From positions 248,001 through 312,000 of the forward strand of contig JAXGGA010000077.1 of the NCBI GenBank assembly GCA_038373865.1: DNA of 64,000 bases, given 5' to 3'. Below are positions 47,001-57,013 of this stretch, piece by piece (the first letter of the stretch is position 1; the number at the start of each line of letters is the position of its first letter). The position numbers and the translations under genes were made by a program. The notes beneath the pieces are model-generated. The model searched no databases, was not told the origin of the DNA, and was given only the letters and a program-made list of their open reading frames with translations. The stretch is from Uloborus plumipes (taxonomy: Eukaryota > Arthropoda > Arachnida > Araneae > Uloboridae).

Positions 47001-50000
47001 ATAATATATGGAGATTAAAGTCTTTATTTGTAATGTTTCTGTAAAAAAGTATCATCTCAATATCTTAATTTTTCTAAATGGGTCCCTGGTAAATGTTTAT
47101 TTCGTATTTTATTTGAGGGAGTTTTTATCACCATTACAAAGTATGTAAAAACATCTTCAGCAAACCCAACTACAAAGAAGACAATGGGGATGCTCCCTTA
47201 AAGTGTTTTAGCTCCATATTTTTTTTTTTTTTTTTTTTGAAATTGAAATCCTATACCGTGATTTTTTAGCATATTCAATAATGTTATGGGGAGATGAGTT
47301 TCGAGGGCTCTCCTGGCAATTTACCGATATTGAAGTTCAAAAAACTCGGCTTAAGACTTTCTAATGGTGTTTGGGGAAGGAGGTTCAGGAGAGAGAGTAC
47401 ATATTTTTTCATGTATGTGTGTGATGTGCAGATATACTGCTAGGCATACACACAGATATTTTTGTGCATGTGTATGTCAAGCGGTACGAGTACACCTTAA
47501 ACTTCATAAGTGGCAAGTTAAAAAAAAAATCACCATCTCTTTGAAAATTTTGATATAGTAGGATACTTTCAAATTGCATGGAAACTGTTTACCAATGTTC
47601 AGCATAATTTCTCTACATTCTGTTGTTGTGACTTTTTAACATCCACTATTTCAATTATCGTCAAATTCAAGGTCTAATACCATACGCATGTATACATTCA
47701 TATATTTCTGTTATTAATTTATTTATTCTCTGTTATGTTAGTGTAGTGTACATTGTATTTTGTATCATTACGTTAGTGCTATATTGGGAATTTCTTTGAA
47801 AAATGTTTTAGAAATGCAACATAATATGTATTTTTATAATTGTACTATGTACATGAAACATTACAATTTTATATTGAAACACGCAGGACCTTAGAAGAAA
47901 GAGCTCAAAGATTGTTTGAAACAAAAGGGAAAAAATTGAGTGAACTTGATCCTACTGTATTTGCCAAATCCAAACCAGGGAAAGCAGGAAGACATAAAGA
48001 CATTGAAAGACAAAAGGAAATAGCTATTTTAGAAGCACAGCTGTATCGTTTCGTGGAAATTGTTTCTGTGAGTTTCATTAGTTTAAACTTTTCTTCTTTT
48101 TTCCAATTTAGCTTGGTAAAAATGCTTGAATTATGTGCTATATTATTTTATGCTGTTTTTTAAATTTTGTAATGAACAAATATAGCTTAATTTAACACAA
48201 AATTATTATTTGTATTTTCATATAAAATAGTAATACAATAGTAATAAGTAGCAAAAACAGGACCCGACTCCTTTATGATCAAAGTTTGATTTTGGTTTGA
48301 TTTGGATTTCATTCGTTATTTAGTGTTCATAGCAGGCATCAGTCCACAGTCAAAATTTACTAATCGATAAAAGAACCAGACTTGAGTCATTTGGGTGTCA
48401 AAAGAAGCACACTATGGCATTAAGAAGAGTTAAATTCTTAAGCAGCCAGTAAAGTTTAAATTAAAATTAAGAGAAAGAGATAGGGGAAACAGCTTTTTGT
48501 GTGAATAGCTGTTACTGTACAACCTATATCTTTTCTTTCAATTTTTAACTGAAACTTTTAGGCTACTTAGGAATTTACCTGAATTAAAAAATATTAAGAT
48601 AACTGCAATGTTTGAGTATTGTAACTCAGTCATGTGCTTATTTTATTTCATATTTTTTTAGAGAAAACCAGGCTTTTATAAATAGTCTCTTTAGAATTGA
48701 AAAAAAAAAACAAAAAAAGATTTTATTTTTTGTCACATTTTTATACAGTTAAAAATTAAGACATTTGTTAATATGCATTTTAAACACTCCTTTGAAAAAT
48801 GCATATGTGGCCCACTGTGGAATTAATGAGAACATTTTATCCTTAGGAACAAAGGCAAGCAACAAAAGAAAATGTTCAAAGAAAACAAGCCAGAACGGTA
48901 GGAGAAAGGGAAGAGTCAGATAATGAAGCATCTGAGTCTGAATCAGATGATGAAGATGATAATGATGTCATTTACAATCCCAAAAATTTACCTTTAGGAT
49001 GGGATGGCAAGGTATGCTGCTTTTTTTTTTCTTTTTTCAACTCGAAGTATAAAAGTGCGCCTTAATAAACTTTTGAAACATGTTTTTGTATCTTATATTT
49101 TACAAATCTTGGATATTTATGATAATTTTTTACTCAAAGATTCGTTATTTAGAATGACTTAGTTACCAATTAATTTATTATAAAAGGTGTGAATTAATTA
49201 GTAATGATAAATCTTTGTTTCACACCTTTAATCACATTTCAAGCATGTTGTTTAATTGTATTTGATCAAACTCATGAGGATATGGGCATTTTTTTTTTAA
49301 ATTGAGGATTCAAGGAAGAAAAAAAGATGAATTTAATGACTTTACAGGCCTGACTCAAAGACAATGGCAGAGCCTTTACAGTGAAAATTGTTTTGTTTAT
49401 GAGGGTAGAAAATTTTGGATATAAAAAAAATAAGAGCCTTCTACCTGTTGATCTTAATAAAATCATAAAAAATAGCTCATTTCTGAATTTAAAGAATGTT
49501 GCTAAAATTTGTTCATAGTTTTGTCCCTAATTCCACATGGCAAATACTAAAATTACCAAAAAGTAACAACTGTATGGAATAACATGACAAGCATCCACAA
49601 CATGACAGAAATAAAAAAAAAAAATCAATATGAAAAAAATATTTGTTACATAATATTCATGCTTAAATTTGTACGTAAATTCAGTTTTTATTGTATCAAA
49701 ACTATTAAGGAGTAGTTATGTTATTTTTGGGCATTTAAAATGTTTTCACTATGTTCTCATTTTGCTGTAATCTTGCTTCTTCAACTCATTTTTTTTTTTT
49801 TTTAGCCCATTCCATATTGGCTATATAAACTTCATGGGCTGAACATTACATACAGCTGTGAAATTTGTGGAAATTTTACCTACAAAGGTCCAAAAGCTTT
49901 TCAAAGGCACTTTGCTGTGAGTATTACCTTTTAATGTGTATGAAAAATTGTTACTTGTATAAAATGCATCTCTTTACTAGTCAATAACGAACTTCAATAT

Positions 50001-53000
50001 CTTTATACTGCATTCATTTTAAGAATGTTTACAACTTTTTCAAAAGCTTTCAGCAGCTAAACTACTTTATTTGTTTTCTTGTTAACTATTATGGAAAAAT
50101 CATTGGTTATTATGTAAATGCGAACATCATACATGATGTGCAGTTTCTTTCATGCCCCTGTGATGACTATAGTAGAAATTAACTTTTGGGAGTAAAGTTG
50201 CTTATAAGTAAACATAAAATTTTTAGCAGCTAATTTTTAGGACCTTTTGCAAGGCTACTTGCAAACTTAATTTTTGCCATTTTTACTCTCTTAATGAAAT
50301 GGCCATTTCACGATTCTAGTTTTTAATGAGTTTAAAAATTTAAAAATATATTTATCAGGGCTCCTTATTAATGTGCTACAGCAGATATCCTATGAAAATT
50401 CCTCAGGTTGCAAGTTCTACGTAACTTTAGGTCCTACTGATGCTAAAAATGCAGAATGAATCCATGAACTCAAAAAGTTTAGTGGCTTTAAGATCAACAG
50501 GAAGAAACAAGACAGAATTAAGCATCCTATAGTTGTTATCAACTATTCAGCCTTCCCCCAAATGTTGGTTGGACATTCCAATTTTACGAACTAACCACCG
50601 CCACCCAACAAAAGGTGCTTACGATATTCCCCCCATTGTTCAATCATTGTAACAGTGGCCATGGTTATATTACAATATATTCACCTATCAACAAATGTGT
50701 AAGAAAACATTTGTTAACTCCAGACTTGTACAAAAATATTAGATGCGTAAAAGAAGTGTCTAGATACTTAGAATCTTGTATTCATTGTTTCAGTATTTCT
50801 TAAAATTTCAACTATCATGTCAATTATAATTAGGGATTATAGTAGCTATGTTAATAATATAACTCTAAAAATATTTTGCTCCAAAAAAAAGTTCTGCGGG
50901 AATGGACCAGAACTACGTTTTTCTGTCAATTGCAAATAATAGTAATTAAATACAATAAGAAATTTTTTTAATAAGTTTTCTAAAATTAAACATACAAGAC
51001 ACAAAGTTTATAGAATGTTATAAGATGGAACTATATGTGTGTGTTATTGAAACATTCTAAGTGCAGTTGAGCATGCTGATTAGAATATTAGTAAAAAGAA
51101 TAACCTGCTTAATACAATACATTTTCAATGTACCAAACCGTGGTAATGCATTATTTTGATTCCAGATAATGGAATATCTCGCTTAATAGAATGTTTTTTT
51201 GCAGCAAAATGGTTACTCCATTCAGCGGGCTCAACTGTATTTATACACTGAGATTCCCTAAGATCACAGGTTGAGGTATATAAAATTTAGGAATATAGTG
51301 TCTCTAAAACATTAGTGAAGTTTACCTTTCGAGAAATTCTTGTTATAGTGAGATTCTCTTTGTACTGTAAAAAAAGTGGCTAAGTTCTGTAACATTTTAA
51401 TTAAAGTTTTCAAAAAAGAAAAAAAAAAACTTTTGTCATACAAATTAACTTTTTTTGTTTCTAATTTTAGGAATGGCGTCATGCTCATGGAATGAGATGC
51501 TTGGGCATTCCAAATACAGCTCATTTTGCTAATGTAACACAAATAGAGGATGCTCTTGGTTGTAAGTATCTACCTAATTAGTATATTATTAATTAGTCTA
51601 CTAAAAACAATAATAAAACAAATATAGTATATTTTAAGGTGCTGTTTTATAGAGTTTTCTGATGTCAGTAATTTGTGACATTAAGTCAAATTAAGAACAA
51701 AAAGATGTAGTTAAAATTTAGAGGGAGAATGTTCCCAAAAAAATTCAAAAAAATTAATTTAAAAGCCGATCGCATAAGTAGCAAAGCAGAAGCGTTATTT
51801 GAATTTACCGCAATGAGCTCCAGGCCAACGACTACCTTGAATGCCGTCATGTAGATACGAAAGGAAATGAAAATCTGACTTACCCCACTGCAGGTGTAGA
51901 TACATTTCACAAAAAAAAAAAAAAAAAAAAACATTAATTCAGCGTAACTTCTTTATTTTCATGGCAGCTTTGCTTGTACATTTTCATATATCCTATATTA
52001 ATTTAAGAGAGCTCTCCTTACAGAAGAATATAAATCAAGTTGAAAATATCATACATCATCCTTCTAAGTTCTGAATCTTAAAAAAGGTTCCTAGTATCTT
52101 GAAAAGTTCTTACATAAAAATATGGATGGTTCCTCACACAACAAGATCATGGATGACAAAGATAAGGCGGGCGAAGTTGTCTAACAAGGAAAAAAAAAGC
52201 TGGATGCTGGATTAGGAGAGCGAGCTGGGCTGGAAGACATCATTAAAAAAAGGAACCGAGACGGAGACCAAAGAACTAGTTGCGCCAGGATAGGAAAAAT
52301 AACCAGATCCTTGGACAGAATATTTGCCATCGAACGAGTTGATGACTATTGAACTGTTAAAGAAAGATGGTGAGATGATCTGTCTTTCAAACGGATTGAC
52401 GATCCCATGTCTGGCTGTCGAGGATTATATTGCATATTAAATTCCTTTGATTTTCAGATAGCCGGGTGAGATTAGAGAAGCGCTGACACTTTTTTGTACT
52501 TATTGTTTAAAGGATCATTACACCCATCGCATTACTCTTTTACGTTGGGCCTTCGCTGCCCTGCGTCCCCGGCTCGCCATGCTTCATAACTAGGCTAATA
52601 GCGCATAGCGTGGTTCAAATATTGCCCTCAACTACAACTCGACTTGAGGAGGAGAAGAGTTCTAAAGTGGCTAAAAATGAAGGAAATGCAAAAAGGCAGA
52701 ATTTTGGACAAAAATGGGAAATAAAAATCGCGACTCGAAAATGCTTAAGTGATATATCAAAATGCGCAGAAAATTAAAGAGAACTGAGTTTTTGAGGAAG
52801 GAACATGCTCCGACATGGAATTTTAAGTCTTTGATAGGGAATAGCAGAAAATGGCGTTAAGCGATCGTGAATAAAAAGTTGTTATCTGATTAATAAACTA
52901 TAAAATTCGTAAAGATGTGATGCAATATCACAACAAATTTGCAATTAAATATGAAAGGTGAACATAGTCTAAAAAATTTGTTTCTTTTAGCAAGAAATAG

Positions 53001-53584
53001 CATCAAGAAAGCTTTTCTTAGGCATAATTTCTTACTTTTGTTTCGGATTTATTTAAAAGCAAGATTGGCTAAATTGTTTCCTCTATTTGCAAAAACAACA
53101 TACTGCTTAAAAACTAGTTGGCCCTTCTACGTAAAAAAAAAAGTAAGAAATCAAAAATAAAATCATAAACTGTTCTAAATTTCCTATAAAAATGTAAACA
53201 AAAAATTTGGAAATTTCATTAAAAAGCTTTCATTAATACATGTCCATTCTTTAAATATTCTCTTAAAATTAATCCATGATTCAGTAGCCATTGTTATTAT
53301 TATTATTTCAATTTATATTGCTTGCATATGTATAGATTAGTTCTAAAATTAAATAAATATTTATTTTTCCAGTATGGCAAAAACTTAAGGAACAAAAGCA
53401 AAAAGAGAGGTTTCTGCCTTCAAATGAGGTAAAATTGTTTATTTGAATAATTTAGTATCTTTCAATTTTGTGTTCTATTACTAAATTTGAATACTCTTTT
53501 TCACAGGAAGAATATGAAGATACACAAGGCAATGTTGTAAATAAGAAAACATATGAAGATTTGAAAAGACAGGGATTGTTGTAA
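35001..53584 (+). CDS. SF3A3: Splicing factor 3A subunit 3 (SF3a60), complete
   Basis: Subunit of the SF3a complex of U2 snRNP, needed for branch-site recognition and prespliceosome assembly in the nucleus. Exons: 35001-35096, 35194-35241, 35646-35698, 38003-38108, 38950-39025, 40152-40243, 41075-41157, 41303-41375, 42757-42822, 44395-44463, 46201-46268, 47887-48067, 48847-49011, 49806-49916, 51471-51561, 53373-53428, 53507-53584. All are GT-AG with consistent phase, giving 503 residues (501 in human). Recognisable parts: N terminus [38 protein letters not shown]; a SAP-like segment [20 protein letters not shown] (from about 264); an acidic Ser/Glu/Asp tract in exon 13; a zinc finger with C410, C413, H427, H433 (CEICG...HFAEWRH); and C terminus [12 protein letters not shown]. 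Introns hold MITEs and a mariner. Confidence 0.98.
35788..35967. repeat. 90-bp tandem duplication, two near-identical copies
   Basis: Copies 35788-35877 and 35878-35967 differ at about two positions. In SF3A3 intron 3, 90 bp downstream of exon 3. The near identity shows it is recent or an assembly duplication. Confidence 0.9.
37127..37509. mobile_element. hAT-like MITE, 383 bp
   Basis: Ends CAGTGGCGTAACTATGGG and (complement of right) CAGTGGCGTAATTACTCG. Flanking octamers TCCTACAA and TTCTACAA (37119-37126, 37510-37517) have one mismatch. Contains C runs (about 37160, 37468). In SF3A3 intron 3; the rest of that intron (35968-37126, 37510-38002) is AT-rich without recognised content. Confidence 0.82.
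38307..38720. mobile_element. Mutator-like MITE with 9-bp duplication
   Basis: TIR AACGCCTCCTAAAT and its exact complement ATTTAGGAGGCGTT. Flanks ACTTATACC (38298-38306) and GCTTATACC (38721-38729) match 8 of 9. The interior carries two direct copies of about 95 bp (about 38417-38508 and 38562-38658) sharing AAATGAACCAATCGTTAATT and GGTAGATGGCAGTGTATC. The 9-bp duplication length suggests MULE, but only as an inference. SF3A3 intron 4. Confidence 0.7.
39335..39500. other. GC-rich island in SF3A3 intron 5
   Basis: About 150 bp of clearly higher GC than the surroundings (CGGACCTGCTCGCCGGCAAG, ACATGGTGGGGCGG). Open for 67 codons on the plus strand, but no family is recognised. Probably a transferred or retro-inserted fragment. 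Confidence 0.35.
40837..41011. mobile_element. Tigger/pogo-like MITE, 175 bp
   Basis: Same family and orientation as 23434-23607: left end TTGTCGGCAACGCTTAA after TA, right end TTAAGCAGGGCCGACAG before TA. Ends 63 bp before SF3A3 exon 7. Confidence 0.85.
42285..42510. repeat. Direct repeat pair in SF3A3 intron 8
   Basis: CTCCAAAAATGGTAAAGTTTGCC (near 42341; written here only as a landmark of partial identity) has a diverged second copy CTCCAAAACTGGTAAAATTT about 120 bp later. No TIRs found. Confidence 0.4.
42989..44268 (-). mobile_element. Tc1/mariner-superfamily element, 1.28 kb
   Basis: TIRs CAGGGTGCAGCAGAAAAACC and (complement of right) CAGGGTGCGGCAAAAAAACT continue to GGACAAAG, flanked by TA at 42987-42988 and 44269-44270. 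It encodes a broken transposase on the minus strand. In SF3A3 intron 9 (42823-44394), antisense to the host gene. Confidence 0.93.
43212..43940 (-). pseudogene. Frameshifted mariner-type transposase
   Basis: Minus-strand pieces of a DDE transposase lie in two reading frames. The central part has the first catalytic Asp context ([10 protein letters not shown]) and MVWGGI; the C-terminal part has the last catalytic Asp region ([13 protein letters not shown]) and [13 protein letters not shown]. The second Asp context is legible in a third frame near 43400 ([10 protein letters not shown]). An in-frame stop interrupts the N-terminal helix-turn-helix part near 43845. At least two frameshifts and a stop make it inactive. 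Confidence 0.9.
44571..45870. mobile_element. TIR element with GGTAAGTGGGCCAC motif array
   Basis: Left end GGGTTGGTTCGAGTAAGTGG and complement of right end GGGTTGGTTAGGGTAAGTAG, next to TA on both sides. The motif GTAAGTGGGCCAC or its complement recurs at about 44583, 44914, 44947, 45648, 45673 and 45851. It carries a decayed coding remnant at 45040-45320. In SF3A3 intron 10 (44464-46200). Pogo-like assignment is an inference from the TA duplication and the remnant. Confidence 0.7.
45040..45322 (+). pseudogene. Decayed transposase C-terminal region
   Basis: Two overlapping frames give fragments such as AGNYVFKT, then [26 protein letters not shown]. The pattern (K..KYY.G.I...D ... I..ED....LP) is one I associate with C termini of arthropod transposon-derived proteins. 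The frame breaks once, so it is not functional. Family assignment is tentative. Confidence 0.4.
46298..47012. repeat. Probable dispersed repeat in SF3A3 intron 11
   Basis: Begins ACTAGGTGACCCGTGCGGAA, a start resembling the 'tgacccg(t)gc' boundary of repeats common in arthropod genomes, and shows less AT bias and more CG than the flanks up to the patch near 47000. No ORF or TIR supports a class. Confidence 0.4.
51064..51237. mobile_element. Tigger/pogo-like MITE, old copy
   Basis: Ends CAGTTGAGCATGCTGATTAG and (complement of right) CAGTTGAGCCCGCTGAATGG; TA follows the right end, while the left flank is TG. In SF3A3 intron 14 (49917-51470), which is otherwise AT-rich with nothing recognised. 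Confidence 0.6.
52130..52640. other. GC-richer non-coding island in SF3A3 intron 15
   Basis: A stretch of mixed composition with broken open segments in several frames (for example near 52330-52435). It could be an old coding or retro-element fragment. I cannot identify it. Confidence 0.3.
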
Positions 53585-54010
53585 ATATTAAAAGCTTATG
53601 TTTAATTTTTATACTCATCAGAAAATGTGAACTATATTGGCAAGCATTTGTATTACATTTCTGAAGCATCATTAAATATTTTACTCCTCAAGAGTTTGGA
53701 TTCAGTGTGCTTCACAGTTTCATATTTTAAAATTTGTTTTAGAATTATACAAGAATGAAATGAACGAGAAAGTTGTATAATAGCGAAATTTGACTTTCAT
53801 ATTGAACTGGAAAACATCTTTAGCTATTACAAATTTATTATTTAATATGTGTGTAGGAAAGTAATGTGCCCTCAGATATTCTCTCTTAAGTCAAATAATG
53901 ACTGGGAATTCTTCTAGCAAAAGAAAGTTTTTTTTGCCTCCCTTTTTCTTTTTAGGTATTTAAAAAAGTAATACAGTTGCAACACCCAACTTAAGTGGAC
54001 CATATAATAC

Positions 54011-54016
54011 AATAAA
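54011..54016 (+). terminator. Candidate SF3A3 poly(A) signal
   Basis: AATAAA 427 bp after the SF3A3 stop, followed by A-rich and then T-rich sequence. It is the first canonical signal I see downstream on this strand. Confidence 0.4.
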
Positions 54017-54429
54017 AGAGAAACAATTTTATACACTATTAAAAGATGAGAGAAAAAAAAACAGGGAACATATCTATAAGAATAAAAGTTTTAGATTTAA
54101 AAAAAAATGATGAGAACCTCACCTATTTTTTTTTTTTTTTTTTTACCTTTTAAGAAATCATTGAGTGTTAAAACTCAAACTCAATTTTTCTTCTAGTTAC
54201 TTATAGATGGGGCAAACCTAACTTGACAGCCTTGTGAAGGCTAACTAGATTCTAATCACACCATTAAAGCCTAGTTGGGTTTATCCCAGATATAGCATCA
54301 CTCTCCAAAACTTAATTCCTTTCATTTTTTTAAACCATGTTTCATAAAAAGAAGATAAATTAGTGTTAGAGCTACCTCAGTGTGATATTGTATCACATCG
54401 TTAGGTTTTTTCAGTTCTTCGATCATTTT

Positions 54430-55040
54430 TGCAACCTATCATTTACGATCGCTTAATGATAATCTCCCGCGTTTTATTTCTACAACTTTTTGAATTCAAT
54501 TCGGAACACCTTCCCTTTTTAATATTTTTACTGCCCTTAATTTTCCGCAAAGTTACATGTATCATTTATGCATTTTCGGTAAAATTAACGCGTTTTCGAA
54601 TCGCGATTTTCCTAATTCCCTTTTTTCAAAATCTCGGTTTTTGTATTCCGCCATCTTTCGACATGTTGAACGACGCTCCCCGAAATTCTTTTCATCCTTC
54701 CCTCCCCAGCTGGGTTGTGCTTTGAGGGCAAAATTTGACCCACGCTACGCGCGATTGGCCAAAGTGTTTCGAAAGATTCCTGCTCCCTCTCTTCAGGTCA
54801 TTGACTTCCCTCCCACGCCTTTCTGTGATTGGCTGACTCAAGGTCAGACGTCGGAGTGTAGTGTGGAAGCGCGCGAATTTCCAGACAGATTCCCCCCGTG
54901 CGCTGCTCTTTGCAAGATGTAATAAAAATCGTTCCCCGAGATTTAACTTCGAACGGAAAATGATGATGTGGACATGGAGGCAAGCTCATGACGGCAGGGC
55001 GATGCAGGCGCCCACCTAGGAGGAATGTCTGCGGATCCCA
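54430..55040. promoter_or_regulatory. CpG-richer region with two inverted CCAAT boxes
   Basis: Clearly higher GC/CpG than the flanks, with ATTGG at 54754-54758 and 54828-54832 in contexts (GCGATTGGCC, TGATTGGCTG) typical of NF-Y sites about 75 bp apart. No downstream coding exon is recognised. It may be the promoter and 5' UTR of an unseen gene or a non-coding RNA; a strong donor-like GGG|GTAAGT lies at 55821. Overlapping ORFs here look accidental. Confidence 0.35.
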
Positions 55041-55106
55041 GATTCCGTATAGGCAGCATGATTCTTTTTATATTTGAGTTTTAATTTTTTCCTCTGCAAG
55101 CAAGCA

Positions 55107-55412
55107 CTGTCTACAGAAGCATCACGTAACGCTATGACCATCTCTACTCCATTTATCTCAGAGATGCGTTGCTTAACAATCTCTTCGCTTAAAAAAAATT
55201 CATCAAAGTTTTTTCTTGCCGTCCTTACATGAGTTGCCTGAATGTTAATCGCAATAGTTTGCCATCTCCGTTGTGAGTGCCCTACTCCTGTCTACAAAAA
55301 TACTGCGTGACGCTATGATCATGCTTAACAAATTCATCGAAGCATTTCCTGCAGTCTTCATGAAAATTGCCTAAACGTTTTTCACAACCGTTTGCCGTCT
55401 GCGTCGTGAGTG
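55107..55412. repeat. Diverged direct duplication
   Basis: Copies at about 55107-55282 and 55290-55412 share CTGTCTACA, CG(T)(A/G)ACGCTATGA, TTCATC(A/G)AAG, TTGCC and GT(T/C)GTGAGTGCCCT in the same order. The function of the unit is unknown. Confidence 0.6.
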
Positions 55413-56639
55413 CCCTGCTTTTCCTTACGCATAGACGTGAAAGCCGATCATCAACGAGCCCGATTCCCCGTCTCACTCGCCAGGTCCAGCTTCGAGTCAA
55501 TCATCAATAAGCTACATCTGACTGTTCTCACGAATGCGATGATGAGTTCTGCAAGACATATTTTAATTTCATTCTTTCAGACTCTTTTATTTTTATCAGT
55601 AAAGGACAATAGACGATCGTAAAAAAAAAAGGGAAAAAATATAATTCTTCTGCAATCTATTCCATATCATTTTATTTTATTATTTTGTGAAAGGAGATCT
55701 CTTTGGATATAACACGTGTGCAAAAAAATGTAAGAGGAGACAAGAAGTGCTGCAGAAATAAAATTAACATGCTGATTTAAATTGTTGTATTTCGTGAAGT
55801 GGTCAACATACACGACAGAGGGGTAAGTCATTATTTTCTTGTTATTTTTTTGGATTTTTAAACATGAAGGGCACCCAGGGCTGGCGTAGGCCTGGCATTA
55901 TTGCGGTAAATTTTTTCCTTTGCTTTGTTACTTCCACTTACGTTTCGGCCTTAAACTTTGTTAACCTTTTTTGAATTTTTAGGGAATATTTTCCCATTAA
56001 ATTTTTAACTTTGCCTTTTTTTTATTTTTTTAACTTAACAAATTTAAATGTAACTAATCGCATCTCAAAATGATGAGCTTCACGTCACACTCAGATTAGT
56101 AGGACTACTGTATATGCATGATTCCATGAAGAAACGATATATAACTGCACTCTTACTAATGAGGAGAAAAATGGAACTTTTGGATATACCTCGGATTAAG
56201 GGTACCACGAACTTGTGAAGCTCAACCATATTTTCAGGAGAAGTTTTGATCTTTTTGCATTTTTAAGGTGCAAAACATAGAAAACGACAAAGATGTTTTG
56301 TAGACTGGTTACAAACTGTTTAATGAACAGGAAAAATAATTTTAAAAAATATTATGTAAAAAAAATTTTTACTAAGGAAAGAAAAATTGTCCTTTAAAAG
56401 TTACGATAGACCCTAGAGGGTACATACTTTTTTTACTAAAATTCTTTTCTGCCTACAATATAATATTTGAAAAGACATTTTATAAGAAGAAATAAAATCA
56501 GCAGTTAACATAAACTGGGAATAACTTTAAAAACTTAGCTTTTTTTTCTTGAGATTGTGAACGATGTCATTTTTGATAAAGATCATATTGAAACTGCTAC
56601 AGAACACACTTTACAATGGTTATATGCTGCAATCTTTTA

Positions 56640-56917
56640 ATGTTGTTGTTGTTGCATGCCCCCGTTGGTCAGCGGTGCTAGACCAGGTCCATGATGTTGT
56701 ACACCCTAAGGAAATCTAACACCAGCAAAGGATCGTCCGCCAAATCCTGTCTGGTAAGTCCCAGGCACTCAAGGATGTGGAGAGGAGATGCCTCTTGAAC
56801 AGAACAGTTGGTACATGTTTGAAATCTCTTAGCACCCCCAATGAATTTCATAGTTTTAAGATGACCACTACGAAGGCGGGCAAGAGTGGAACGAATTGAA
56901 ACAATACCAAGGTATTA
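56640..56917 (-). mobile_element. 3' end of a non-LTR retrotransposon (LINE), 5'-truncated
   Basis: Minus strand, stop TAG at 56678-56680. About 78 codons are open: LARLRSGHLKTMKF, then a CCHC-like knuckle (CTNCSVQ...SPLHILEC), then LDFLRVYNIMDLV at the terminus. This is the typical C terminus after the RNase H domain in Jockey/R1-like LINEs of arthropods. It is followed by a short 3' UTR and an (AAC)n-type tail at 56640-56653. The reading frame stops just upstream, as in a dead-on-arrival copy. Confidence 0.8.
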
Positions 56918-56959
56918 ATTGAACACTATTATTTGGTTGAAATATTCATTTTTGGGAAA

Positions 56960-57013
56960 TTCGGATCCTTTTTTGGACCGTCCCTAAAAAGGGACGCTAG
57001 GCATTAATGGGTT
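56960..57013. mobile_element. Orphan right end of a piggyBac-like MITE
   Basis: GGCATTAATGGG followed by TTAA, preceded by a hairpin (GTCCCTAAAAAGGGAC). Same terminal sequence and hairpin placement as the right end of the element at 8464-8685. No left end is visible. Confidence 0.5.

Noticed and set aside
54557..54922. 121-codon plus-strand ORF in the CpG-rich region
   Set aside because: Overlaps another ORF in a different frame, shows no domain and no conserved motif, and covers the CCAAT boxes; likely accidental in GC-richer DNA.
55014..55016. Short frame from the ATG near 54988 as a first coding exon
   Set aside because: One frame stops after 18 codons and the other after 29 codons with no match to any family and no good donor.
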